Shown here in pieces: positions 6,923-15,757 of a DNA stretch of 54,204 bases (positions are counted from its first letter, which is position 1; every line of letters begins with the position of its first letter). Position numbers and translations under genes: made by a program. A model generated the notes under the pieces. The model ran no database searches and was not told where the DNA came from. It saw nothing but the letters and a program-made list of their open reading frames with translations. Location: NCBI RefSeq assembly GCF_000174195.1, contig NZ_ACFY01000147.1, positions 1 through 54,204 on the forward strand, given 5' to 3'. Source of the stretch: Roseburia inulinivorans DSM 16841 (GTDB taxonomy: Bacteria; Bacillota; Clostridia; Lachnospirales; Lachnospiraceae).

Positions 6923-6941
6923 ATGGATACCTCCTCTGCTT

Positions 6942-6966
6942 GTAATGCGGTTGGCGAACCTGCATT
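6942..6966 (-). promoter_or_regulatory. Hairpin in the IS200 tnpA leader
   Basis: AATGC(A)GGTT and AACCGCATT pair around CGCC just upstream of the tnpA ribosome site. IS200 elements are known to carry leader hairpins that block read-through transcription and limit tnpA translation; this one is in the matching place. Confidence 0.55.
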
Positions 6967-7009
6967 ATTATAGCATTGGAGGTTTTTTTCTGTAAGCTAA
7001 AGCATTTCC

Positions 7010-7032
7010 AACCACTCGCATAGCAAGTGGTT
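7010..7032 (-). repeat. Putative IS200/IS605 end hairpin
   Basis: AACCACT and AGTGGTT form a 7-bp imperfect stem around CGCATAGCA. Subterminal hairpins of this size are the TnpA recognition sites at the ends of IS200/IS605 elements. It lies upstream of tnpA where the left end is expected; the exact cleavage site was not identified. Confidence 0.5.
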
Positions 7033-7106
7033 TATTTGTTTCCAGCATTCCATTTTTCGGAACACGAAAAACTCCATCCTGGAAACAGGGCCTTGCCCTA
7101 ACAATA

Positions 7107-7137
7107 AAAGGAGATAGCCACAACGGCTATCTCCTTT
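7107..7137. terminator. Bidirectional terminator
   Basis: A perfect 13-bp stem AAAGGAGATAGCC/GGCTATCTCCTTT around five bases, with T-runs on both strands. It ends the lipoprotein gene (minus strand, stop at 7154). Confidence 0.85.
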
Positions 7138-7153
7138 TTTAAACGCTTATCTA

Positions 7154-8023
7154 TTATTCAGTTTGTAAAATAAAATCTGCTACGCTTTTGGGAATAGTAT
7201 AATATTCAATATAATCTCCGTCCTGTGTACCATTATCTGGAATAGTCTCACTTATAAAATATTCATTATTAGATGCTTCATATAACATAATCGTATACAT
7301 TGTGGTCAAAACCTTTTCTTTAGTTCTTCTCCTAAACGAATATGCTGATATATTACGCCTTAAAATCGCATCGTTTGGTATATCATCTATTGAACTCCAA
7401 CTATCTGTATCTAAGCCTTCAATGAATGCCGTTATCTCTTCCTTGTTATCTATTTTTATATCTAATTCATCTTCATCACTTATAACTATTTTAGTGATAT
7501 TAGAAACAATTGTTTCATCATTATATGTTTTTTTCTTTGTTCCATAACTACTATCCGTATTATTGACAATTCTATTTTCCCAATTATCCAGAATGTCTTC
7601 TGATATAGGTTGAGTTATTGTAATTTTATTTTCAATTGAATTCAAAAATTGCCCCGCGCTTTTTGGAATGGAAATAACATCACTATCTTGAATAATATAA
7701 TAGTTGTCATCTACTTTATATAACTCATATGGGTCTTCCCTAATATAGTACTCTTCATCATCTTTTACAAATTCATAAGCTATAAATTTGTAAATACATT
7801 TACCAAAATCTTCTTTTTCTTCAATATATTTCCATTCTTGAAATTTCATTTCCTCAAAAAAAAATTCTAAATCATCCGAATTCACTATAGTTCCTATCTC
7901 TTTACCATTTGATGACTGTATCTCAACAAATTGATATACTCTTTCAATATCAAATCCTTTTGAAGTACATCCCGATAGACCTATCATACATATTACAATT
8001 ATTAATAACCCTTTTATTTTCAT
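7154..8023 (-). CDS. Lipoprotein with two repeated domains, unknown function
   Basis: A 289-residue predicted lipoprotein. The N-terminus is a short signal peptide with lipobox LSGC, Cys19 being the lipidated residue. The rest is acidic and aromatic-rich. Two halves share a similar ending, SIPKSAGQFL at about 118-127 and TIPKSVADFI at about 276-285, each after a YY-rich strand, suggesting tandem copies of one domain. GAGGAGG lies upstream of the ATG at 8023; the frame extends five codons further only through the ribosome site. It is AT-rich and diverges from an AgrA/AgrC-like pair, so a surface sensor, output or immunity role is conceivable. I do not recognise the family. Confidence 0.85.
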   Translation of the reverse strand: MKIKGLLIIVICMIGLSGCTSKGFDIERVYQFVEIQSSNGKEIGTIVNSDDLEFFFEEMKFQEWKYIEEKEDFGKCIYKFIAYEFVKDDEEYYIREDPYELYKVDDNYYIIQDSDVISIPKSAGQFLNSIENKITITQPISEDILDNWENRIVNNTDSSYGTKKKTYNDETIVSNITKIVISDEDELDIKIDNKEEITAFIEGLDTDSWSSIDDIPNDAILRRNISAYSFRRRTKEKVLTTMYTIMLYEASNNEYFISETIPDNGTQDGDYIEYYTIPKSVADFILQTE

Positions 8024-8151
8024 ACAAATCCTCCTCAAAAAATTTTTTTTATATTATAAAAGAGTTTTGAATAAAAACAATAAGTATGCCCCGATATACA
8101 GTTTTTCGCCCTAACATACACAACTATTTCATAGTGTATTCTCACGATATA

Positions 8152-8160
8152 TGTTATAAT
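8152..8160 (+). promoter_or_regulatory. Extended -10 promoter for the response regulator operon
   Basis: TG-T-TATAAT is a textbook extended -10 element 51 bases before the start codon at 8212. The 188-base region 8024-8211 separates two divergent transcripts and should also carry the lipoprotein promoter. Confidence 0.6.
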
Positions 8161-8211
8161 TTGTATCAGATTAGTTGCTTCCTACTACAAATATAATAAA
8201 AGAGGTAAAAA

Positions 8212-8940
8212 ATGTTTACTGTTGCTATTTGTGATGATGACAAGATTGTACTCAGTTCAATTCAAAAATGCATAGAAGAATTTGCCACCGAAAATAATAT
8301 ATCCATATCCGTTGATTTATATGATTCCGGCAAAAAATTGTTAGAATCATCACTAAAATATAACGTTATCTTCTTGGACATTATTTTACAAACAGAAAAC
8401 GGCATAGATATAGGTACTCAGCTCCGAAAATTGAATGCATTTACATATATAATTTATATTACGAATTATAAACAATATCATGAAACGGCACATAATAATG
8501 TACATTCTTTTGCATTCCTTACTAAACCAATTTCAAAAAAAATCATTTATAAACAACTTAATGACATTCTTATTTATGAATCACAAAATAATGATCCCCT
8601 TTATATTGCGCGTTTCATAACTTATGAGCAAGGATTGACCGAATTTAATATAGATGATATATATTTTTTTGAATATATAAAGAAACGATATGTCAAGATA
8701 TGCAGTAAAAGCGGTGATTATCATTTTAATGAAAAAATCGGAAATATAGATATTGACATGGCGAGTTATAACTTTTTTATGCCACATCAAAGTTTTGTAG
8801 TTAATTTAAAATATGTAAAGGATATAAAAAACTACGAATTATTAATGACCAATGGGATAAGGATTCCTTTGTCTCAAAAACGTGCCGTACTATTCAAAAA
8901 TGCTCTAAACAATTATTTAGAAAAAATGTTAATACTATAA
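8212..8940 (+). CDS. LytTR-type response regulator (AgrA-like)
   Basis: A 242-residue response regulator. The receiver domain (about 1-120) has the acidic pocket CDDD at residues 7-10, phospho-acceptor Asp56 in FLDII, and a conserved Lys near 107 in LTKPIS. The C-terminal part (about 135-238) resembles a LytTR DNA-binding domain: a VFFEYIKKRYVKIC-like strand pair, then PHQSFVVNLKYVKDI and IPLSQKRAVLFKNAL, the typical ending. AgrA-type regulators bind repeated short sites upstream of quorum-sensing targets. The kinase gene follows after 14 bases. Codon use is very AT-rich compared with the genes from 10.5 kb onward. Confidence 0.93.
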   Translation: MFTVAICDDDKIVLSSIQKCIEEFATENNISISVDLYDSGKKLLESSLKYNVIFLDIILQTENGIDIGTQLRKLNAFTYIIYITNYKQYHETAHNNVHSFAFLTKPISKKIIYKQLNDILIYESQNNDPLYIARFITYEQGLTEFNIDDIYFFEYIKKRYVKICSKSGDYHFNEKIGNIDIDMASYNFFMPHQSFVVNLKYVKDIKNYELLMTNGIRIPLSQKRAVLFKNALNNYLEKMLIL

Positions 8941-8954
8941 AGGGAGATCCTTTT

Positions 8955-10250
8955 ATGAATACTTATATCATTTACTTTGTTTCTGTAATTAATTGTTATG
9001 TTTCTGCACAACTAATTTTTGATCATTTTAAAATAAATTTTAACTCTATATATTCACAAAAATGGATTTATAATATAGTTACCATTTCCGTCGGAGTCTT
9101 AATTGGAATTATAAATCTTTTTAATTACCCTATTTTAAATTTTGCAAGTTGGATTATCATTCTTACACCTGTTATATGCTTACTATTTTATGATCCATGG
9201 AGTTCAAAGAAAACTTTACTCCTGGATTTATACTTTTTCATATTTCTTTTAACTTTTTTTGAAACAATAGGGGTCGCTCTATATGAATTGTTTTTGATTT
9301 TTATTAAGTTTCCATTATGCGAACCAGCACATTCCGTTTTTAAAATGGCTATTTCAAAATTATTAATTATATGTTTATACCAGGTAACCAAGAATCGTTA
9401 TTTGTCAAAACAGCATAGTGTACTTCCTATGAAACAATTGATTTTATATATTTTATTATCATTCTGTAGTATAGTAAACATTTGCTTAAACGCTAAAATA
9501 GGTTATTCTGTTACAATACCGGAGTCTGACAAATATATAGGATATTTAACAATTATAATTACCGTATTTATTAATCTTCATATTATGTGGCTACTTGAAT
9601 ACATTATTGAAAATCAAAAATTAAAGTCTAAAATAGCCCGATCAGAGCAGCAAGCAAACTTACAACTTAAATATTATAAACAATTAGACGCAAACTATCA
9701 GAAATCGTTACAAATGATACATGACATAGATAAGCATGTTAATACGATAGAGCAACTATATAAAAGCAATGAATTTGAAAAAGCAGATAACTATATCAAA
9801 GGAATGGATAGACTTATATCAGATTTTGTATTATTCCCATACAGCAATAATACAGTTCTAAATCTTATACTGAACGAAAAAAAGATTTTTGCAGAACAAC
9901 ACGGCATTCTGTATAAATGTACCGTTGAACAAACTGATTTTAGATTTATGGATGACATTGACATCACAACTATATTTTCAAATTTGCTTGAAAACGCCTT
10001 ATCTGCTAGTGCTCTTTGCAAAACCAATAAAGAAGTATCAGTAATAATTAGTTCCCATAATAACTTTGTTATAATCAACGTCAAAAATAGTTGCAATTCA
10101 TACACAAAATGCGGAACATTCTCTTCTAAAGACTATGGAACTGGTCTTTACAATGTTGAAAATAGTGTTAAGAAATATGAAGGTTTCTTAAAAATCAGCT
10201 ACTCGCAAACCGAATTTAACTGCAATGTTGTTTTAAGTAATACGCACTAA
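8955..10250 (+). CDS. AgrC-like GHKL sensor histidine kinase
   Basis: A 431-residue membrane kinase. About six or seven hydrophobic segments fill residues 1-215, followed by a coiled region and the dimerization helix with the phospho-acceptor His in MIHDIDKHV near residue 256. The GHKL ATPase domain has the N box SNLLENALSAS and a glycine box YGTGLYNVENSVKKY. This is the architecture of peptide-pheromone sensors such as AgrC and of VirS/FsrC-like kinases. AGGGAG lies before the ATG. It is the partner of the regulator at 8212. No pheromone precursor or AgrB-type protease gene was found nearby, so the signal is unknown. Confidence 0.92.
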   Translation: MNTYIIYFVSVINCYVSAQLIFDHFKINFNSIYSQKWIYNIVTISVGVLIGIINLFNYPILNFASWIIILTPVICLLFYDPWSSKKTLLLDLYFFIFLLTFFETIGVALYELFLIFIKFPLCEPAHSVFKMAISKLLIICLYQVTKNRYLSKQHSVLPMKQLILYILLSFCSIVNICLNAKIGYSVTIPESDKYIGYLTIIITVFINLHIMWLLEYIIENQKLKSKIARSEQQANLQLKYYKQLDANYQKSLQMIHDIDKHVNTIEQLYKSNEFEKADNYIKGMDRLISDFVLFPYSNNTVLNLILNEKKIFAEQHGILYKCTVEQTDFRFMDDIDITTIFSNLLENALSASALCKTNKEVSVIISSHNNFVIINVKNSCNSYTKCGTFSSKDYGTGLYNVENSVKKYEGFLKISYSQTEFNCNVVLSNTH

Positions 10251-10296
10251 TTAATACTTAATTCCTTCATCAACACATATAATCCTTTGCAAATCA

Positions 10297-10338
10297 AAAT
10301 ACCGGCTGTCAGGAATTTCTATCTGACAAACGGTATTT
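10297..10338 (+). terminator. Terminator after the two-component operon
   Basis: A two-part stem (AAATACCG with CGGTATTT and TGTCAG with CTGACA) is followed by CACTTTTTGTTTTC on the plus strand, 46 bases after the kinase stop. Confidence 0.75.
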
Positions 10339-10476
10339 CACTTTTTGTTTTCTATTAAAATAGAAGTCTTCCAATTTTTCTTCCCTTCTTTGTAAGCGAT
10401 GAATAACACGCCGTCTACCCTTTTCCTAAATTCTGTTAAAACAGGAAACGATTAACATTTATTATCAATTCCTCTG

Positions 10477-11949
10477 CTACCTAAGTGGCAGGGGAATTCT
10501 ATTTTCCAGAACAATGCTTTCAAGCACTTCCAGCCCTTTTTGTATTTCCTGTTCGTCCGGTTTTCCATATCCTAACAAGAGTACCGGTCTTCCCTCCGGC
10601 GGTGTGTGAATATAATGCTCTCTGATACCCATAAGGCGGATTCCGCACTCTGCGGCTTTTTTACAGATTTCTTCCTCTGTAAGCGTTGTATTCACCTGCA
10701 CAAGCACATGCAGTCCTGCGTTATCCCCTGCAATATTCTGCACCCAGTTTTTTTTCTTCAATTCGCCGACTAAAAAATCATGCTTGTTTTTATAAATTCC
10801 ACGCATTTTATTTAAATGTCTGCCAAAGTATCCTCCCCGGATGAATTCCCGCAATACTTCCTGCTGGATTTTTGAAACGGTTGTGGAATAGAAGCTGCAT
10901 GATTCCTGATATTTTTTTAACAAATGCAACGGAAGAACCATGTAGCTGATTCGCAGGGACGGCGCAATACTTTTTGAAAAAGTACCCAGATATATCACCT
11001 TCTCCTCGTGGTCAATACTCTGTAACGACGGGATCGGCTTTCCTTTATAACGGTACTCACTGTCATGATCATCCTCGATCAGATATCTGCCTTCTTTCTC
11101 CGATGCCCATTTCAAAAGTTCCAGCCGCTGTTTTAAAGGCATGACTGTTCCCAAAGGAAACTGGTGTGACGGCATAACATATAAGATATCTGCGTTTTCC
11201 CTGCGCACCGCCTCGATCGGCATACTCCCCTGCTCTGCCGGAATATTTTTCACCAGATAACCCATATTGGAAAAAGTGCGGTACGCCTGCAGATAAGTCG
11301 GATCATCCATCAGTACGGTCTTCTTTTCCCCTAACACCTGCGCAAGCAGAAGTTCTAAATATTCATTACCTGCGCCGATTATGATCTGTTCTGCGACACA
11401 ATTCACACCTCTTGCCTGATGAAGATAATCTGCAATTGCCATGCGCAGTTCGTGATCTCCCTGTCCATCTCCCGACAAAAGAATTTCTTCCCTGTCATCA
11501 AGCAGGACATTTTTATGCAGTTTCCGCCAGACATTGTACGGAAAATTCTGCGTATCGATCGTGTAAGGGGAAAAATCAATTTCCTTCTGTTTTGAAGATC
11601 CTGCTCCATGTTTTATCTCAGTTTTCCATCCCGGCTGCCAGTCCTGCCCTGCCTGCAGTTTTTCCTGCATATGGTTCCGCTGTTCTAACTGATACAGCGC
11701 CTCAACATCGCAGACAAAATATCCCCGGTATGGTTCTGCCTCAATATACCCTTCTGCCAAAAGCTGATCGTATGCCAGTTCCACCGTACTGCGGCTCACA
11801 GACAGATTTTTTGCCAATAAACGGGTTGACGGTAATTTTTCCCCTTTGGAAATCTTACCGTCAACGATCTCATTTTTTATATATTCATATATTTTTTCAT
11901 AAAGGGGCGCTTTCGCGCCCCCCTGCAGATCAATCATAATCTCGTTCAT
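10477..11949 (-). CDS. MocR/PdxR-type GntR regulator with aminotransferase domain
   Basis: A 490-residue regulator with a GntR winged helix in about the first 75 residues (PLYEKIYEYIKNEIVDG, LPSTRLLAKNLSVSRSTVE) fused to a fold-type I aminotransferase domain. The PLP-binding lysine is the Lys of TFSKSIAPSLRIS. Proteins of this class sense pyridoxal phosphate or an amino compound and regulate vitamin B6 or amino-acid genes. No pdx gene lies beside it in the window, so its target cannot be told. AGAGGA precedes the ATG at 11949, better than the upstream ATG at 11973. It is a single gene between a plus-strand operon and the DUF2225 gene. Confidence 0.92.
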   Translation of the reverse strand: MNEIMIDLQGGAKAPLYEKIYEYIKNEIVDGKISKGEKLPSTRLLAKNLSVSRSTVELAYDQLLAEGYIEAEPYRGYFVCDVEALYQLEQRNHMQEKLQAGQDWQPGWKTEIKHGAGSSKQKEIDFSPYTIDTQNFPYNVWRKLHKNVLLDDREEILLSGDGQGDHELRMAIADYLHQARGVNCVAEQIIIGAGNEYLELLLAQVLGEKKTVLMDDPTYLQAYRTFSNMGYLVKNIPAEQGSMPIEAVRRENADILYVMPSHQFPLGTVMPLKQRLELLKWASEKEGRYLIEDDHDSEYRYKGKPIPSLQSIDHEEKVIYLGTFSKSIAPSLRISYMVLPLHLLKKYQESCSFYSTTVSKIQQEVLREFIRGGYFGRHLNKMRGIYKNKHDFLVGELKKKNWVQNIAGDNAGLHVLVQVNTTLTEEEICKKAAECGIRLMGIREHYIHTPPEGRPVLLLGYGKPDEQEIQKGLEVLESIVLENRIPLPLR

Positions 11950-12003
11950 TGCAATCCTCTTACTCTTTGCCAATTCTGATGTCTGGTCTTCCCCTGCCGC
12001 CTT

Positions 12004-12859
12004 TTACGCTTTGGAATCCTTAATTTCCCGGATGATCTCCTCTTTCAGATCGAATGCACGATCCTTCATCTTCTTAGAAGCAGAGCTTGTAGACAAGATC
12101 CTGGAAATACATTTGGACGCAGTATCGTAACGTTTGAAATGCTTTGACATAACAGCTAACAGGTAATCTACTGTTGTCTGATCCATGCCACACATTGGAA
12201 ACATCTCTGTTGATACTGCTTTTAAAAAGCCTTCATAAGCCTGATTATAAAATGCCTCCTGCTGCTCCAGACACTCCCTGCGTTCCTGTTCCAGCGAAGC
12301 ATCCTTCTCATCCATGCCCTCTAACTTTCCACGATAGAGCCATGAAATCTTAAGACAGGTATATGCCTTCTCACTTGCTTTTCCTTTTTTTACCTAGAGT
12401 ATTAAACAGTGCGAGTTTGTAACGGTTAATTGCCGTATCATAATCATATACCGCCGGTTCTTCACCAGTCGGCTTAAAATTTGCACATATTTTCTCTTTG
12501 ATCAGTTTGATCTGGACCGATGACAGATGTTCAAAGTAGCGGTTCATTGCTGTATAACCGCAGTTTGGACATGATGCAACATCATATTTTAAAGTATCAA
12601 TATACATAAATCTTGGTCTCAGATCAAAATCCGGTTCGAGACGTTTCACTCTTCCGTTTTTGATCATTTTTGTTTTGAACACTTTATCGCACACAGTGCA
12701 GCGCACTGATTTTTCTAACAGAAATGATTCCTCAGAAGGTATTTCTTCTTTTGCCTCTCCCTGCTCTGTTGATGCATTGGTCCTTTTTTCTTCTTCAAAC
12801 AGATTTTCTGTACCCTCTGTCTTCAGACCGAACTTTTCTAGTCCCTTGAATAAATTCAT
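12004..12859 (-). pseudogene. DUF2225 protein, one-base frameshift
   Basis: Two frames together make one DUF2225-type protein of about 285 residues. The first part (12371-12859) has CTVCDKVFK and CPNCGYTAMNRYF, a zinc-binding pair, then runs to NTLGKK. A run of seven T on the plus strand (12385-12391) then shifts the frame; removing one base continues as GKASEKAYTCLKISWLYRG and on through MDEKDASLEQE to the end at 12004. The second part is helical and repeat-like. The function of DUF2225 is unknown. The break may be a sequencing error, a real mutation or slippage on A7. It follows glnS on the same strand after 40 bases. Confidence 0.8.
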
Positions 12860-12899
12860 ATACGTTCCTCCAATATTGACTGCTTTTCTTGATCGTAAA

Positions 12900-14591
12900 T
12901 TAGTTATTTGACGGTAATTTAAATGAACTCTTCAGCGAAACGATCCTGTTAAATACGAGATGTTCCGGTGTAGAATCTTTTGCATCTACACAGAAGAATC
13001 CCTGACGCACAAACTGGAAGCTGTCATAAGCCTTTGCGTCTGCAAGATTCTCCTCTACATAACAGTCCTTTAATACTGTCAGTGAGTTTGGATTCAGGTT
13101 CAGGCTTCCGTCCTCATTGTATACACCCTTCTCTTCATCCACAATATTTTCATACAGCCGGATCTCTGCTTTTACATTCTTCTCAGCAGATACCCACTGG
13201 ATCGTTCCTTTTACTTTACGTCCATCCGGGCTGTTTCCTCCGCGGGAAGCCGGATCGTAGGTACAGTGGATCTCTGTCACTTTACCGTTCTCATCTTTCA
13301 CGAAGCTATTGCATGTTACAAAGTATGCGTTCATAAGACGGACTTCATTTCCCGGGAACATACGGAAATATTTCTTTGGCGGCTCTTCCATAAAGTCCTC
13401 ACGGTCAATGTAGATTTCCCTTCCAAATGGCACTTTTCTGCTTCCAAGTTCTTCGTTTTCAAGGTTATTCACAACATCCAGATATTCTATCTGTCCTTCC
13501 GGATAGTTATCGATCACTACTTTGACCGGATCAAGGATTGCCATCATACGCGGTTTCTTTAATTTTAAATCCTCGCGGATACAGTATTCAAGCATTGCAT
13601 AATCGACAGAACTGTTTGCTTTGGAGATTCCGCAGAGATCAACGAACATCTTAATGGATTCCGGTGTAAATCCTCTTCTTCTGAGTGCTGCGATCGAAAC
13701 CAGACGAGGATCATCCCATCCGTCAACGATGCCTTCTTCTACCAGACGTTTGATGTAACGCTTTCCGGTTACTACATTTGTAAGGTATAATTTTGCAAAC
13801 TCGATCTGTCTTGGCGGCATCTCATCCTTATCCGGGATCATATCTTTGCCAACTTCTTCAACTACCCAGTTATATAATGGTCTGTGGTCTTCGAACTCCA
13901 GAGTACAGATAGAATGGGTAATTCCCTCGATTGCATCCTCGATTGGATGCGCATAGTCATACATTGGATAGATGCACCATTTGTCGCCTGTTCTGTGGTG
14001 TGTCATATGTGCCACACGATAGATAACCGGATCTCTCATATTAATATTGGAAGATGCCATGTCGATCCTTGCACGGAGTACTTTTTCACCATCGGCGAAC
14101 TTTCCATTCTTCATATCTTCAAATAATGCCAGATTCTCTTCTACAGAACGTGTGCTGTATGGGTCTTCTTTGCCCGGTTCTGTCAAAGTTCCTCTGTATT
14201 CGCGGATCTGTTCTGCGGAAAGGTCTGATACGTAAGCTTTTCCCTTTTTGATCAGCTTTACTGCACCTTCATACATCTGGTCAAAATAATCCGATGCAAA
14301 GAAAAGTCTTCCCTCCCAGTCAGCGCCGAGCCATTCAATATCAGACTGGATCGCCTCTACAAATTCTGTTTTCTCCTTGGTCGGGTTTGTATCATCAAAT
14401 CGAAGATTGAACTTTCCGCCGTACTTCTGTGCCAGCCCATAGTTTAAAAGAATGGACTTTGCATGTCCAATATGAAGATAACCATTTGGTTCCGGTGGGA
14501 ATCTGGTGTGAACCTCATGGCAGTATCCCTCCTCGATATCTTTATCAATCATCTGCTCAATAAAATTCTTAGAGACAGTCTCGTTTTCCAT
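12900..14591 (-). CDS. glnS: Glutaminyl-tRNA synthetase
   Basis: A 563-residue class I synthetase that charges tRNA-Gln with glutamine. The HIGH motif is in [14 protein letters not shown] near residue 34, followed by [12 protein letters not shown] and [20 protein letters not shown]. The second signature region reads [20 protein letters not shown] in place of the usual MSKRK, then [19 protein letters not shown]. The C-terminal anticodon-binding beta barrels complete it. Length is normal. AAGGAGG precedes the ATG at 14591, so the seven upstream in-frame residues are not used. No T-box leader was seen upstream. Many Firmicutes lack GlnRS and use GatCAB; its presence is usual for Lachnospiraceae. 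Confidence 0.95.
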   Translation of the reverse strand: MENETVSKNFIEQMIDKDIEEGYCHEVHTRFPPEPNGYLHIGHAKSILLNYGLAQKYGGKFNLRFDDTNPTKEKTEFVEAIQSDIEWLGADWEGRLFFASDYFDQMYEGAVKLIKKGKAYVSDLSAEQIREYRGTLTEPGKEDPYSTRSVEENLALFEDMKNGKFADGEKVLRARIDMASSNINMRDPVIYRVAHMTHHRTGDKWCIYPMYDYAHPIEDAIEGITHSICTLEFEDHRPLYNWVVEEVGKDMIPDKDEMPPRQIEFAKLYLTNVVTGKRYIKRLVEEGIVDGWDDPRLVSIAALRRRGFTPESIKMFVDLCGISKANSSVDYAMLEYCIREDLKLKKPRMMAILDPVKVVIDNYPEGQIEYLDVVNNLENEELGSRKVPFGREIYIDREDFMEEPPKKYFRMFPGNEVRLMNAYFVTCNSFVKDENGKVTEIHCTYDPASRGGNSPDGRKVKGTIQWVSAEKNVKAEIRLYENIVDEEKGVYNEDGSLNLNPNSLTVLKDCYVEENLADAKAYDSFQFVRQGFFCVDAKDSTPEHLVFNRIVSLKSSFKLPSNN

Positions 14592-14732
14592 AATTTCCTC
14601 CTTGTTTTTCAAAAATGAAGTCTATCTAACATATTACATGATGTATGATTCAGACGCAAGCATAAAATCGCCCGGCATTCTTTATTATAGCATACTTTTC
14701 ACTGTTTTCCAGCTATTTGCAAAACAAAAAAA

Positions 14733-14762
14733 GAAGCGGCTGCACCCAGGCAGCTTCGCTTC
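14733..14762 (-). terminator. Terminator of the nucleoside transporter operon
   Basis: GAAGCG-GCTGC pairs with GCAGC-tt-CGCTTC; on the minus strand a T7 run follows. It lies 14 bases after the last permease gene and before glnS. Confidence 0.85.
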
Positions 14763-14775
14763 CTTTTCATGCCTT

Positions 14776-15756
14776 TTACCGGTCTTCCCTGAAATATGCT
14801 TCTCCAAGGCTTGCCGGCGGCTGATTTTCCTGTTTATTTCTCTTACTTGTGATGATCAGGACGATAATCGTCACAACATACGGAAGCATTTTTACAAGCT
14901 CCTGTGTTGCCCTGTTCAATCCCGGAAGATAGATATATAAAATATATAATCCACCAAACACAAAAGATCCCCAGATCGCATGATCCGGATTCCACAATGC
15001 CAGGATCACCAGTGCGATCGCAAGCCATCCTCTGTCACCGAATCCATTGTTCGACCAGGTACCACCCAGATACTCCATAACAAAATAAAGACCTCCAAGA
15101 CCTGCGATCGCCGCGCCGGTTACTGTGGCAACATATTTATACTTTGAGACATTGATACCTGCTGCATCCGCTGTTGCCGGGCTTTCACCGACAGCTCTTA
15201 AGTTCAGTCCTCTTCTTGTTTTCTTCAAAAAGTAAGTCATGACAACTGCCACGATAACGGACAGATATGTCAGGAATCCATAAGAAAAGAAAAGTGTTCC
15301 GATCACCGGGATCTTTGAGAGTCCCGGAATCGTGGTGCGGTATGCAGCCGCCGTTGTCTGAACGGAAATCTGTCCGACACCTCCAGCCAGCTTGGAAATG
15401 GAACCACCGAAGAAGTTACCGAATCCAACACCAAATGTCGTAAGTGCAAGTCCCACCACATTCTGGTTCGCTCTGAGTGTGATCGTCAGAAAACTGTAGA
15501 TCAGCCCGCCCAGGGCAGATGCGATCAGGGAACACAGCAGTGAAACCAGCACCCCGATGGCTCCGTTTGGCGTCTCTGTACTTTTTTCATAAAAGAAAGC
15601 ACCCATAAGTCCGGCGATACCACCCATGTACATAATTCCCGGAATTCCGAGGTTTAAGTTACCGGATTTTTCTGTGACGATCTCTCCGGAAGCACCAAAT
15701 AAAATAGCGACTCCCTGTCCGATCGCCTTCTGTATAAACGTCAGTAATAATGTCAT
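14776..15756 (-). CDS. Nucleoside ABC transporter permease (NupQ-like)
   Basis: A 326-residue inner-membrane permease of the BPD_transp_2 family with about eight to ten hydrophobic segments. The segment ILFGASGEIVTEKSGNLNLG near the N-terminus and RAVGESPATADAAGINVSKYK, the loop that contacts the ATPase, are characteristic. It pairs with the permease encoded just upstream (one base apart). Together with the ATPase and the BMP lipoprotein it forms an importer like B. subtilis NupNOPQ or Borrelia/Treponema Bmp systems for purine nucleosides. The exact ligand is inferred from family only. Confidence 0.9.
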   Translation of the reverse strand: MTLLLTFIQKAIGQGVAILFGASGEIVTEKSGNLNLGIPGIMYMGGIAGLMGAFFYEKSTETPNGAIGVLVSLLCSLIASALGGLIYSFLTITLRANQNVVGLALTTFGVGFGNFFGGSISKLAGGVGQISVQTTAAAYRTTIPGLSKIPVIGTLFFSYGFLTYLSVIVAVVMTYFLKKTRRGLNLRAVGESPATADAAGINVSKYKYVATVTGAAIAGLGGLYFVMEYLGGTWSNNGFGDRGWLAIALVILALWNPDHAIWGSFVFGGLYILYIYLPGLNRATQELVKMLPYVVTIIVLIITSKRNKQENQPPASLGEAYFREDR

Positions 15757-15757
15757 T

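Noticed and set aside
12004..12315. Separate small gene downstream of the DUF2225 fragment
   Set aside because: Its sequence continues the DUF2225 protein after a one-base shift in a homopolymer run, so it is the C-terminal part of the same gene.
14592..14732. T-box leader before glnS
   Set aside because: The upstream stretch is too short and lacks a T-box sequence and antiterminator; it is shared with the transporter terminator.
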